44,681 nt of DNA, from NCBI GenBank assembly GCA_047975025.1, contig JBKECY010000075.1:1-44681 (forward strand), read 5' to 3'. The DNA comes from JBKECY01 sp047975025 (lineage in GTDB: Bacteria > Bacillota > Clostridia > Lachnospirales > Lachnospiraceae). Both the position numbers and the translations under genes were made by a program. Under the pieces are notes generated by a model, which was not told the origin of the DNA, ran no database searches, and saw only the letters and a list, made by a program, of their open reading frames with translations. Shown here piece after piece: positions 1 through 7,656 of the stretch (the stretch's first letter is position 1; the number at the start of each line of letters is the position of its first letter).

Positions 1-40
1 TGACGATGATTTGCTCCGTTGTGTACCTTGCTTTTCCCAT
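1..40 (-). CDS. IS3-family transposase OrfA, N-terminal fragment cut by window edge
   Basis: Read on the minus strand from the ATG at 40, the thirteen visible codons give MGKARYTTEQIIV. This resembles the start of the helix-turn-helix OrfA protein of IS3-family elements, which recognises the element ends. A ribosome site (AAAGGAG, complement of 51-57) lies about ten bases upstream. The rest of the gene is outside the window, so the subgroup and intactness are unknown. The family call rests on a short stretch plus the terminal repeat at 91-118. Confidence 0.6.
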   Translation of the reverse strand, partial: MGKARYTTEQIIV

Positions 41-118
41 TTTTGTACTGCTCCTTTTTGTTAGTTTATCATATCAAAACTAACTCTTCCACTGGTACAA
101 AGATCGGGGGGCACTCCA
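1..118 (-). mobile_element. IS3-like element, left (orfA-proximal) end
   Basis: The likely terminal repeat is the complement of 91-118. It starts TGGAGTGCCCCCC and ends GATCTTTGTACCAGT, and lies about 50 bases outside the OrfA ribosome site, as expected for the upstream end of an IS3-family element. Its outer edge abuts the extended -10 promoter of the next gene. A very similar terminus occurs at 44564-44590, facing the other way. The precise outer base and the target duplication cannot be proved from one end. Confidence 0.55.
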
Positions 119-119
119 G

Positions 120-128
120 TGATATAAT
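120..128 (+). promoter_or_regulatory. Extended -10 promoter at the IS border
   Basis: TGATATAAT (TG at 120-121, TATAAT at 123-128) is a consensus extended -10 box, 25 bases upstream of the ATG at 154. No recognisable -35 hexamer is present at the right distance; that position falls inside the IS terminal repeat. An extended -10 can work without one. The insertion may have replaced the original -35 region. Confidence 0.5.
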
Positions 129-153
129 AGAAATATAGTAGGAGGTAAAATAG

Positions 154-1008
154 ATGAAGGATAATATTCAGCTATTTGAAGATAAACGAATTCGTACAGC
201 TTGGGATGAACGTGAAGAAGAATGGTTATTTTCTGTTGTAAATGTTGTGGCAATTTTGACTGAAAGTAAAGATTCTGGTGCATATTGGCGTAAACTTAAG
301 CAACGATTAAAAGAGGAGGGGAGCCAAATCGTGACAAATTGTCACGCTTTGAAAATGACTGCAATAGATGGGAAAAAACGTAAAACAGATGTTGCTAATG
401 TTGAACAACTTTTACGCATTATTCAGTCCATACCATAACCAAAAGCAGAACCCTTTAAAATGTGGCTTGCAGTTGTAGGGAGTGAACGAATTGATGAAAC
501 GATAGATCCAGAAATAGCGATAGATCGCGCGCTTGCGACATACCTAAAAAAAGGTTATTCAAAGGAATGGATTAATCAAAGATTACAAGCACTTCAAGTA
601 CGTAAAGAATTAACAGATGAATGGAATAATAGAGGTGTTGAACGAGGGGTAGATTATGCGGTATTGACAGATGAGATTACGAAAGCATGGTCAGGTATGA
701 CAACACGCCAGTACAAAAACTTCAAAGGACTAAAAAAAGAAAATCTTAGAGATAATATGTCCACACTTGAATTGGTACTAAATATGCTTGCGGAGGCAAC
801 GACAACAGAAATATCGGTGGAACAAAAGCCGGAAGGATTCGAGGAGAATAGGACGGTAGCCCGTGCAGGTGGTGAAGTAGCTGGCAATACAAGAAAAGAT
901 ATTGAAACCCGTACAGGAAAACCTGTTATTTCACAGAAAAATGCAGTGGATTTTAGCAAACTGCTATCAGATATTGTAGATGAAAATGAGAAAGATAGTA
1001 CCGAATAG
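154..1008 (+). pseudogene. BRO-N/antirepressor-like protein, interrupted by one nonsense codon
   Basis: Two open segments in the same frame (154-438 and 439-1008) form one protein of about 284 codons once the TAA at 436-438 is read through. The N-terminal part has the BRO-N fold signature of chromosomal antirepressor-like proteins (WDE..EEW.FSVV.VV..LTES, YWRKLKQRLKEEG, VTNCHALKM). The second part continues the usual family sequence (KAEPFK.WL, DRAL..YLKKGYS..WINQRL, LTDEW..RG). The family normally reads IPSPKAEP at the junction, so TAA probably arose from a TCA serine codon by one base change. A good ribosome site (AGGAGGT, 140-146) precedes the start. Related proteins are prophage or stand-alone accessory genes of unclear function. 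A readthrough product or a short N-terminal protein (94 aa) is possible but less likely. Confidence 0.8.
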
Positions 1009-1156
1009 AATTAAGAAGCTATATTTTTGCAAGTGTGATTATTCAAGGGAAAGCAGTATTAATATGTAGGATGTGGGATCTCTTTTATGTAGTTAGAAGA
1101 GGTCCTATGTTTATGTCCGGCCGCTATAATCCCTAATAAAACCAGCTAACAAACAG

Positions 1157-1218
1157 TTGACAAGAAGAAGCAACATCCCTATAATAAATTAAAATGTCTA
1201 ACAATACAAGGGATGTTG
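1157..1218 (+). promoter_or_regulatory. Promoter and candidate GntR operators for the lar/GRE locus
   Basis: TTGACA (1157-1162) and TATAAT (1180-1185) are separated by 17 bases, a perfect sigma-A promoter. TGTCTAACA (1195-1203), at the predicted transcription start, fits the GT-N3-AC core seen in FadR-type GntR operators. It is nested in a perfect 10-bp inverted repeat, CAACATCCCT at 1171-1180 and AGGGATGTTG at 1209-1218. The left arm overlaps the promoter and is not transcribed, so this is more likely a protein-binding arrangement than an RNA hairpin. Autoregulation by the following GntR gene is inferred. Confidence 0.75.
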
Positions 1219-1281
1219 GTTGTCCTATGAGCTAAAGTCTGCATAGGCAGGTACGCCGGAAGCAAGCGAAAAGGAGAGGAA

Positions 1282-1959
1282 ATGCCAAAAAAAGAGAAGT
1301 TGTCAGGAAAGGTTACAAAACAGATACTGGATATGATTTCTGTGCAGCACAAGTATGATATAGGAGATAAGCTGCCGAATGAGCAGGAACTCTCACAGAC
1401 ACTGGGGGTCAGCAGGAATACTCTGCGCGAAGCAATTCTATATCTTGTTACACAAAATGTGCTGGAAATCCGCAGGGGCAAGGGAACATTTGTGTCAGAT
1501 ACTTCTAAGGTCACAAATGACTTTGGTTTTGATGAACTAAAATATACACATCTGAAGCTAAGAGATTTGTATGAATTACGTCTGATGATTGAACCGCAGA
1601 TGGGATATTATGCAGCACAGCGCGCAACACAAGAAGAGATCGACGAAATTATACGACTCGGTGAGGCAATTGAAGAGAGTCGGGAGATGAATGATGAAAA
1701 CGCGGAGGGTAACATGCGGTTTCATAATGCAATCGCGCAGGCAACCCATAATGAGTTTGGCATTAAGCTTTCTGAAATATTAAGCAGTGCACTGATCGCT
1801 GCATTTCAGGACAGCAATCTCAAGCAGGTGTTGTACGATGATACGATGATGGACCATACGATTATTATGGAGTTTTTGAAAATGCGTGATCCTGAAGGTG
1901 TCAAGCAGGCATTGTATCTGCATTTGAAACATTCTATGCGGGATTACAAAGTCAAATAG
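1282..1959 (+). CDS. FadR-subfamily GntR transcriptional regulator
   Basis: A 225-aa regulator. Residues about 5-75 form the winged helix (EQELSQTLGVSRNTLREAI, then RRGKGTFV). The rest is an all-helical FCD ligand domain with the usual acidic and histidine residues (RFHNAI, MMDHT, YLHLKHSM) that bind a metal in this family. FCD regulators typically sense organic acids or sugar acids. The gene is first in the locus, 19 bases before larB, behind its own strong promoter with a GT-N3-AC site. It therefore probably controls the downstream pathway in response to a substrate or intermediate. The start has AAAAGGAGAGG immediately upstream. The ligand is unknown. Confidence 0.9.
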   Translation: MPKKEKLSGKVTKQILDMISVQHKYDIGDKLPNEQELSQTLGVSRNTLREAILYLVTQNVLEIRRGKGTFVSDTSKVTNDFGFDELKYTHLKLRDLYELRLMIEPQMGYYAAQRATQEEIDEIIRLGEAIEESREMNDENAEGNMRFHNAIAQATHNEFGIKLSEILSSALIAAFQDSNLKQVLYDDTMMDHTIIMEFLKMRDPEGVKQALYLHLKHSMRDYKVK

Positions 1960-1977
1960 ACAGGAGAGGAGTCAGCC

Positions 1978-2730
1978 ATGGATACAGAAAAATTATTGCA
2001 GGAAGTTAAAGACGGAAAATTGTCGATTGAAGAAGCAATGCAGGAACTTAAGAATCTGCCATATGAAGAAATGGGGTTTGCCAAGCTGGATCACCATAGA
2101 AAGGTGCGCTCCGGTTATGCCGAGGTCGTGTACTGTGCAGGCAAAGAAAATGAACATTTAGCCAGAATCTATCAGAAATTCTGTGAAAACGGAACAGATG
2201 TTATGGGAACACGTGCGACACAAGAGCAGTTTGCATATGTGAAAGCTTTGGTTCCGGATGTCTGTTACGATCCAATTTCCAGAATTCTTAAAGTACACAA
2301 AAATCCACAGGCTCAGGTTGGTAGTGTTGCAGTCTGTGCTGCTGGGACTTCGGATATATCCGTAGCAGAGGAAGCCGCACAGACCGCCGAATTTATGGGC
2401 GCCAAGGTGAGCCGCGTCTATGATGTGGGGGTTGCCGGCATCCACCGTCTGTTTTCACAAATGGATGTATTGCAGAAAGCAAATTGCATTGTGGCAGTAG
2501 CAGGTATGGAAGGTGCACTGGCCGGGGTGGTGGCAGGACTTGTGCCGAATCCGGTGGTGGCAGTTCCAACTTCAGTGGGATATGGCGCAAGCTTTCATGG
2601 CGTTTCGGCACTTTTGACAATGCTCAACTCCTGTGCAAATGGGATTACAGTGGTTAATATTGATAATGGATATGGGGCAGGCTATAGCGCGGCTCAGATC
2701 AATAGAATGGCGGTGACAAAACATGGGTGA
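1978..2730 (+). CDS. larB: LarB, pyridinium-3,5-biscarboxylic acid mononucleotide synthase
   Basis: A 250-aa protein of LarB length. The C-terminal half is like AIR carboxylase (PurE fold: AAGTSDISVAEEAA, GAKVSRVYDVGVAGIHRL, VAGMEGALAGVVAG, VPTSVGYGASF.G). The N-terminal helical part contains the family signature DHHR..R.G.AEVVYC.GK. LarB carboxylates the pyridinium ring of nicotinic acid adenine dinucleotide and cleaves the phosphoanhydride. This is the first step of nickel-pincer nucleotide (NPN) synthesis. It is translationally coupled to the next gene, whose start overlaps its end by eight bases. LarE lies 12 kb downstream in the same locus, but no LarA target enzyme is seen. Confidence 0.93.
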   Translation: MDTEKLLQEVKDGKLSIEEAMQELKNLPYEEMGFAKLDHHRKVRSGYAEVVYCAGKENEHLARIYQKFCENGTDVMGTRATQEQFAYVKALVPDVCYDPISRILKVHKNPQAQVGSVAVCAAGTSDISVAEEAAQTAEFMGAKVSRVYDVGVAGIHRLFSQMDVLQKANCIVAVAGMEGALAGVVAGLVPNPVVAVPTSVGYGASFHGVSALLTMLNSCANGITVVNIDNGYGAGYSAAQINRMAVTKHG

Positions 2731-3583
2731 GACACTTTATTTAGAATGTGCGTCCGGTATTAGCGGGGATATGACAGTAGCTGCATTGCTGTCATTGGGA
2801 GCAGATCGTGAAAAGCTTTGTGAATATTTAGAGAGTATGCAGCTGGAGGGATTCAGAATTGAAATCAGTAATGTGAAGAAGCAGGGCATTGAAGCTGTGG
2901 ATTTTTCTGTACTTCTTGCCGGGGAGGGTCATACGCATGTGGATGAAGTGCACGCAGACAGCGGCCATACGCATGTGGATGAAATGCACGCAGACAGTGG
3001 CCATACGCATGCGAATGAAGTGCACGCAGGCAGTGGTCATACACATGTGGCTCCCCACGTGCATGCTCATCCGCACAGAAATTTATATGATGTATATGAA
3101 ATACTGGATCGTCTGCAGACGACACAGCAGGTCAAAGAGCTGGCCAAGAAGATTTTTGCAGTGGTTGCCGAAGCGGAGGCCAAGGTGCATGGTATAGGGA
3201 TCGAAGCTGTTCATTTTCATGAGGTAGGAGCCGTAGACTCAATCGTAGATATCGCAGCCGCTGCCTTTTGTATTGTAGACCTGGACATTGACCAGGTGAT
3301 TATTCCCAAGATATCCGAAGGAAGTGGTCATGTAAAGTGCCAGCATGGAATTTTGCCTGTGCCGGTACCGGCTGTTCTTGAGATCGCAGCACAATCCGGT
3401 ATCAAACTGCATCTGACGGATACGAAAGGTGAGATGATTACACCAACAGGGATGGCGATTGCGGCGGCGCTTCGTACTTCGGACCGTCTGCCGGATGAGT
3501 TCTCTGTCAAAAAGATCGGAATCGGAGCCGGGAAACGTGAGTATGACAAGGCTAATATTCTGCGGGCTATGCTGCTCGGATAG
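2723..3583 (+). CDS. larC: LarC1-type nickel-insertion protein, without the LarC2 domain
   Basis: A 286-aa protein matching the N-terminal part of LarC (start LYLECASGISGDM; then VHFHEVGAVDSIVDI, GHVKCQHGILPVPVPA, MITPTGMAIAAAL, GIGAGKRE). LarC is the CTP-dependent enzyme that places nickel in the pincer nucleotide. In Lactobacillus plantarum LarC is made by a programmed frameshift joining LarC1 to LarC2. Here the frame ends with ANILRAMLLG at the usual LarC1 boundary. A new promoter begins 43 bases later, so no LarC2 coding sequence follows. Residues about 68-118 are a histidine-rich insertion of about 12-residue repeats, probably a nickel store. LarC2 may be encoded elsewhere, or this variant may work alone. 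Confidence 0.88.
   Translation: MGETLYLECASGISGDMTVAALLSLGADREKLCEYLESMQLEGFRIEISNVKKQGIEAVDFSVLLAGEGHTHVDEVHADSGHTHVDEMHADSGHTHANEVHAGSGHTHVAPHVHAHPHRNLYDVYEILDRLQTTQQVKELAKKIFAVVAEAEAKVHGIGIEAVHFHEVGAVDSIVDIAAAAFCIVDLDIDQVIIPKISEGSGHVKCQHGILPVPVPAVLEIAAQSGIKLHLTDTKGEMITPTGMAIAAALRTSDRLPDEFSVKKIGIGAGKREYDKANILRAMLLG
2927..3073 (+). repeat. 36-bp tandem repeat encoding a His-rich nickel-binding segment
   Basis: Three full in-frame 36-bp copies (2927-2962, 2963-2998, 2999-3034) and a degenerate fourth from 3035 encode GHTHVDEVHADS-like units, ending in a His-dense tail (HVHAHPH). The copies are nearly identical at the base level, which suggests recent expansion by slippage or unequal recombination. 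His-rich loops in LarC proteins are thought to hold nickel. Confidence 0.9.
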
Positions 3584-3625
3584 CCTTGTAAGGATGCAGC
3601 TGCTTAAGAAATATAAAAAAAGGTC

Positions 3626-3654
3626 TTTACAAATAAAGCGCAGTACTTTATAAT
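3626..3654 (+). promoter_or_regulatory. Sigma-A promoter ahead of the aminotransferase
   Basis: TTTACA (3626-3631) and TATAAT (3649-3654) with a 17-base spacer. Transcription should start near 3661, giving a leader of about 110 bases that contains two copies of AGGTAGTA (3662-3669 and 3681-3688) and the hairpin at 3697-3732. The downstream genes therefore need not depend on the larBC transcript. Confidence 0.75.
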
Positions 3655-3696
3655 GACCACAAGGTAGTACAACTCAATAGAGGTAGTATGACACAT

Positions 3697-3735
3697 AAAA
3701 AGGCAAAGTGGCCCTTCCCGCTTTGCCTTTTTATG
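3697..3735 (+). terminator. Leader terminator/attenuator before the aminotransferase
   Basis: The arms AAAAAGGCAAAGTGG (3697-3711) and CCGCTTTGCCTTTTT (3718-3732) pair with one G-T wobble around a 6-base loop, and the second arm ends in a T run. It sits about 35 bases after the predicted transcription start and 40 bases before the start codon, the position of an attenuator. No T-box or known riboswitch motif was recognised in the short leader. An alternative is simple termination of larBC read-through. Confidence 0.7.
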
Positions 3736-3771
3736 CATAGTGAGGAAAATGCATCCAAGGAGGAAATTATA

Positions 3772-4944
3772 TTGAAAACAATCGCCAGTTCTATCGAAAA
3801 TATACTGGGCTCATCTATACGAAAAATGTTCAACATGGCGCAGGGAATGGAAGATACCATCAGCTTTGCGTTGGGAGAACCCGGTTATGTAGCCGCAGAG
3901 CATATCGCTTTGGCAGCACAGAAAGCAATACGTGATGGGCATACGCACTATACAGTAAATGCGGGGATTCTGCCGCTTAGAGAAGCCATAGCACAGACCA
4001 TGCTGAGGAAAAAAGCGGTCAGCTATCTTGCGGAAACGGAAGTGATGGTCACATCCGGCGGAGTGGAGGCACTGTACCTGGCAATGAAGGTTCTGCTGAA
4101 TCCAGGGGATGAGGTCATCCTGGGAGCGCCCTATTTTCCCAACTATTTGGGGCAGATTCATATGTGCGGTGCAATTCCCAAGATTATTAACCTGACAGAG
4201 GAAGATGGATTCCAATATGATGTCGATGTCATTGAAGCAGCGATTACAGATAAGACAAAGATTTTGCTGCTCAATTCACCCTCTAACCCGACAGGAAGCG
4301 TGACAGAACAGAAACGTCTGCAGGCTATCGCCGCACTGTGTGTAAAACGAGATTTATATCTGATTACAGATGAAGTTTATCAGGATTTTATCTATGGTGA
4401 GGTAGACTATTTTTCGATTGCATCATGTCCGCAAATGAAGGAAAGAACGGTGATCGTTGACAGTTTCTCTAAAACATATGCTATGACAGGCTGGAGATGC
4501 GGAATCGCACTTGGACCTGAGAAGGTCATAAGAGAAATGGTCAAGATTCAGGAAAACGTGGTTTCCTGTGTCAATACACCAACACAATATGCCGCCATTG
4601 CAGCACTTGAAGGGCCGCAGGATGTTCTGGCAGAGATGAAGGAACAGTACGCACAGAACAAAGAACTTCTTGTTGAGGAGATTAATCATATGCCGCTGAT
4701 CCATGTGAATAATCCAATGGGAGCGTTTTACGCATTTGTGAATATTAAAAAGACACATATGACATCAGAAGAATTCGCGGTGGCATTGCTAAAACAGGCG
4801 CGTGTGGTAGTTGTGCCGGGGTCAGGGTTTGGAGAAGCAGGAGAAGGATATGTACGCTTATCCTATGTGTCATCAAAAGAAGATATGGTGGAGGGACTCA
4901 AGAGAATCCGGACATTTGTAACTGAGTTGGAACAGAAGGGGTGA
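3772..4944 (+). CDS. Class I/II PLP-dependent aminotransferase
   Basis: The chosen start is TTG at 3772, because AAGGAGG (3757-3763) lies eight bases upstream and the resulting 390 aa is the usual family length. An upstream in-frame ATG at 3688 would translate through the leader hairpin. The protein has the AspC-like fold-type I signature: a glycine-rich SGGVEA segment, NSPSNPTGS, DEVYQDF, and the PLP lysine in SFSKTYAMTGWRCG. It ends with the substrate-arginine region YVRLSY. Such enzymes swap an amino group between an amino acid and 2-oxoglutarate. Next to an amino-acid-type importer and a hydroxyacid dehydrogenase it probably opens the pathway by deaminating the imported substrate. The substrate cannot be read from the sequence. 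Confidence 0.9.
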   Translation: MKTIASSIENILGSSIRKMFNMAQGMEDTISFALGEPGYVAAEHIALAAQKAIRDGHTHYTVNAGILPLREAIAQTMLRKKAVSYLAETEVMVTSGGVEALYLAMKVLLNPGDEVILGAPYFPNYLGQIHMCGAIPKIINLTEEDGFQYDVDVIEAAITDKTKILLLNSPSNPTGSVTEQKRLQAIAALCVKRDLYLITDEVYQDFIYGEVDYFSIASCPQMKERTVIVDSFSKTYAMTGWRCGIALGPEKVIREMVKIQENVVSCVNTPTQYAAIAALEGPQDVLAEMKEQYAQNKELLVEEINHMPLIHVNNPMGAFYAFVNIKKTHMTSEEFAVALLKQARVVVVPGSGFGEAGEGYVRLSYVSSKEDMVEGLKRIRTFVTELEQKG

Positions 4945-4949
4945 ATATC

Positions 4950-6140
4950 ATGAGTAAAGTATCGATTGTTAAGACAGAATGTTATGACGCAGCAGCTATC
5001 GACCGTGATGTGCGCAAAGCGGTGGCTTTGATCGGAGGGATGGAACAGATTGTTAAACCGGGAAATAAGGTTTTGATTAAACCGAACTTCGCGGCAATTC
5101 CGTCGGAGAGACTTTCGGGAGCGATTACACGCTGGGAAGTGACGAAAGCGGTAGCGGATCTGGTAGCAGAGGCAGGGGGCGTCCCTATGATTGCCGAATC
5201 AAGTGCAGCTGGGGTCGACACAGAAAAAGTTATTGAATTCACCGGATATGACAAATTACGTGAACAAGGCTATCCCGTTATAGACCTGAAAAAGGAAAAG
5301 AAATGCAAGCTGCCGGTCGAAAACGGACTTCTGCTGGAAGAGCTTAATACATGGGAACTGGTAAGAGATGCAGATGTTATTATCAGCGTACCTGTCATGA
5401 AAACACATGATCAGACAGAAGTAACGCTGGGTATGAAAAATCTGAAAGGCCTGATTTCGGACACCCAGAAAAAATGGTTCCATACGCATGGTGTACAGGA
5501 AGGTGTGGTCGATATAAGCGCAACCTTAAAACCGGCACTGACTGTGATCGACGGGACAATCGCACAGGAGGGGTATGGTCCGTTGTTTGGGGATAAGGTC
5601 GAGATGGGGATTGTTGTTGCATCGACTGACATCGTTGCAGCAGATGCAGTAACCTCTGTACTTATGGGGTATGAGCCGGAAGAAGTTGGTATTACACGTA
5701 TTGCGGCAACACAAGCCAAAATCGGCGAGATGCAGATGGATAAGATTGAAGTGGCCGGATGCAGCATCGAGGAGACACGCCGCGTTTTTAAAAGGGCATT
5801 TGAAGTAGAAATACCGGGGCTTCCACCGTTCGATCTCGTCTTGACACCCGGTGCCTGCACAGGCTGTCGGAATACTGTGATCAGTGCCATTCTCGATATG
5901 AAAAATGACGGTATAGAACAGTCGTTGGCAGGAAAGACAATCATTGCCGGTCCAATCGAAGCCTTGCCGGAAGGAGTGGATCCGGCCAATATCGTTTTAA
6001 TAGGCAAATGCACGAGAGCATTTAAGGATCAGGCCAAATATGTGCAGGGCTGTCCACCTAATAATATTTTTGTAGAGCGGGGGATTTCCGGAGTAGACGA
6101 AGTGACACGCAGGTATGCAACAGATGAAATCAGTGAGTAA
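4950..6140 (+). CDS. DUF362 family protein, candidate nickel-pincer-dependent enzyme
   Basis: 396 aa from ATG 4950 (AAGGGG eight bases upstream); a GTG at 4941 is the alternative. The DUF362 core is clear: KVLIKPNFA near residue 41, TRWEV, then DVIISVPVMKTH (K151, H153) and VTLGMKNLKG (K163). A C-terminal segment has four cysteines (C303 and C306 in ACTGC, C354, C368 in QGCPPN) that could hold a metal or FeS cluster; it is not a standard ferredoxin repeat. The family function is unknown. The His...GMKNLKG stretch is reminiscent of the LarA region around the lysine that carries the nickel-pincer cofactor (SHFFAGFSGGRK). With larB, larC and larE nearby and no larA, this protein is my candidate for the cofactor user. 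That is inference, not established. Confidence 0.8.
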   Translation: MSKVSIVKTECYDAAAIDRDVRKAVALIGGMEQIVKPGNKVLIKPNFAAIPSERLSGAITRWEVTKAVADLVAEAGGVPMIAESSAAGVDTEKVIEFTGYDKLREQGYPVIDLKKEKKCKLPVENGLLLEELNTWELVRDADVIISVPVMKTHDQTEVTLGMKNLKGLISDTQKKWFHTHGVQEGVVDISATLKPALTVIDGTIAQEGYGPLFGDKVEMGIVVASTDIVAADAVTSVLMGYEPEEVGITRIAATQAKIGEMQMDKIEVAGCSIEETRRVFKRAFEVEIPGLPPFDLVLTPGACTGCRNTVISAILDMKNDGIEQSLAGKTIIAGPIEALPEGVDPANIVLIGKCTRAFKDQAKYVQGCPPNNIFVERGISGVDEVTRRYATDEISE

Positions 6141-6175
6141 GTATACTGTAAGCTTGTAAGAAAGGAGGAAGAAAG

Positions 6176-6925
6176 ATGAAATCAGTAGATGCATTTATAT
6201 CGGCGCTGCCAAAACTTATAAGTGTTCTTCCATCAACGGTGCTATTGTTTATCGCGATTGTAATCCTGTCCATCTTGCTGGGACTTGTACTGGCGGCGAT
6301 ACGAATCAGTAAACATAAGATTGCAGGTTCCCTGGTCGCAGTCTTTGTTTCTTTTATCCGGGGCACACCGCTTCTGATACAGATTATGATTGTGTATTTT
6401 GGATTACGCGCCATTCTCATCAATGGATTTGGAATCAGGGAAGCCTCCAGGCTGGATGCGGCTTATTTTGCATTTATTGCCTATGGTCTAAATATTGGTG
6501 GATTTCTAAGCGAAACTTTTCGCGGTGCCTATCTGGCGATTGACCGAGGGCAGATTGAGGCGGCACAGAGTGTGGGAATGACGAGGATGCAGGTGTTTCG
6601 CAGGGTCATCCTGCCACAGGGCGCACAGATTGCGCTGCCGGGTATGGGAAATCTCATGCTGGATGGATTCAAAGCACTGTCGCTGGCCTTCTCCATTGGC
6701 GTTATTGAGATGATGGGCCGCGGTCAGGGAATTGTTAACGCTACGAGAGGAATCGGAGCCATCGGAACCTATGCGGCGGTTGCACTTGTGTATTGGTTTA
6801 TCTGCTTTTTAATGGATAAACTATTCTTGTTCATAGAAAAGAGTCTGGCGAAAGATCTGCGCAGCCGGGAAGAAACGACGCAGACTTCTAAAAGGAAATT
6901 CCGGAAAGTGAGGTGCAAAAAATGA
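6176..6925 (+). CDS. Amino acid ABC transporter permease (HisM/GlnP type)
   Basis: 249 aa with about five membrane segments. The EAA coupling loop (EAAQSVGMTRMQVFRRVILPQG, near residue 125) contacts the ATPase. The motif FIRGTPLLIQ is typical of polar amino acid uptake permeases. Start ATG has AAAGGAGG upstream. It is translationally coupled to the second permease (ATGA overlap) and must pair with it, the ATPase at 12997 and the lipoprotein at 13771, which lie on the other side of the glycyl-radical genes. This places import within the same pathway. The transported substrate is unknown. Confidence 0.9.
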   Translation: MKSVDAFISALPKLISVLPSTVLLFIAIVILSILLGLVLAAIRISKHKIAGSLVAVFVSFIRGTPLLIQIMIVYFGLRAILINGFGIREASRLDAAYFAFIAYGLNIGGFLSETFRGAYLAIDRGQIEAAQSVGMTRMQVFRRVILPQGAQIALPGMGNLMLDGFKALSLAFSIGVIEMMGRGQGIVNATRGIGAIGTYAAVALVYWFICFLMDKLFLFIEKSLAKDLRSREETTQTSKRKFRKVRCKK

Positions 6926-7656
6926 TATTTGATTTTGAATTTGCCGTAGAGAGCTTTCCACAGATTTTATCTGCTCTTCCGATGACACTTCTGCTGACGG
7001 CAGTCGGTGTTGTCATAAGTATTGTTTTTGGCTTCCTGCTTACCATATGCAGAATCAATAAAGTGCCTGTCCTAGGTAAGCTTGCTTCGCTGTATCTGCT
7101 GATTATCCGAGGCGTACCGCTGATGGTACAGCTCTATTTCTCCTTTGTTGCCTTTCCGCTGATGATGCAGGCAGCGGCAGACGCGTTAAAGATTGATACG
7201 GTCGTTAGTGTATCACCGGTTCTGATCGCCATTGCCGCCTTGGCATGTAACTATGCGGCCTATATGTCAGAGGTCATCCGGTCGGCACTTATGGCAGTTG
7301 ATAAGGGACAGACAGAAGCAGCCCTGGCCATTGGAATGAATCATGTGCAGGCTATGCGCAGAATCATCATTCCGCAGGCAGTAGCGCTGGCAATCCCCAG
7401 CCTGGGCAATACTGTAATCGGTATGGTCAAAGACACTTCACTTGCCTATATGGTTATGGTCATGGAGCTTATGGGGATGGCCAAAAAAGTAGCCGGAAGC
7501 GGACTGAATTATCTTGAAACCTATGTAATCGCTGCCCTGATTTATTGGGCGGTCAATATCATTTTGGAGCAGCTCTTCAGAGTCTGGGAAAAGAAAGCGT
7601 CACATTTTACAAGCCGAACGGTAGTCAGTGTTAAACGAGAGGAGGCAGGCGGATGA
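6922..7656 (+). CDS. Amino acid ABC transporter permease, second subunit
   Basis: 244 aa from the ATG at 6922, which overlaps the stop of the first permease as ATGA; a GTG at 6913 is possible. It has the same architecture: IIRGVPLMVQL near the N-terminal half and an EAA loop (EAALAIGMNHVQAMRRIIIPQA), followed by KDTSLAYMV. Together with the preceding gene it forms the heterodimeric channel. Its own stop overlaps the start of the glycyl-radical enzyme (ATGA at 7653), so transporter and enzyme are translated together. This is strong evidence for a functional link. Confidence 0.9.
   Translation: MIFDFEFAVESFPQILSALPMTLLLTAVGVVISIVFGFLLTICRINKVPVLGKLASLYLLIIRGVPLMVQLYFSFVAFPLMMQAAADALKIDTVVSVSPVLIAIAALACNYAAYMSEVIRSALMAVDKGQTEAALAIGMNHVQAMRRIIIPQAVALAIPSLGNTVIGMVKDTSLAYMVMVMELMGMAKKVAGSGLNYLETYVIAALIYWAVNIILEQLFRVWEKKASHFTSRTVVSVKREEAGG

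Noticed and set aside
3584..3687. A LarC2 continuation by frameshift
   Set aside because: The 100 bases contain stops in the relevant frames and a promoter; nothing resembles LarC2.
3688..3771. N-terminal extension of the aminotransferase from ATG 3688
   Set aside because: It translates the leader hairpin; AAGGAGG plus TTG at 3772 gives the normal family length.
5411..6013. Long minus-strand open frame (200 codons) opposite the DUF362 gene
   Set aside because: No ribosome site, no recognisable domain, and it lies wholly opposite a conserved gene; composition-driven shadow.
4950..6140. Calling the DUF362 protein LarA
   Set aside because: It lacks the DUF2088 sequence; only a local resemblance around Lys163 exists, so it is kept as a hypothesis.
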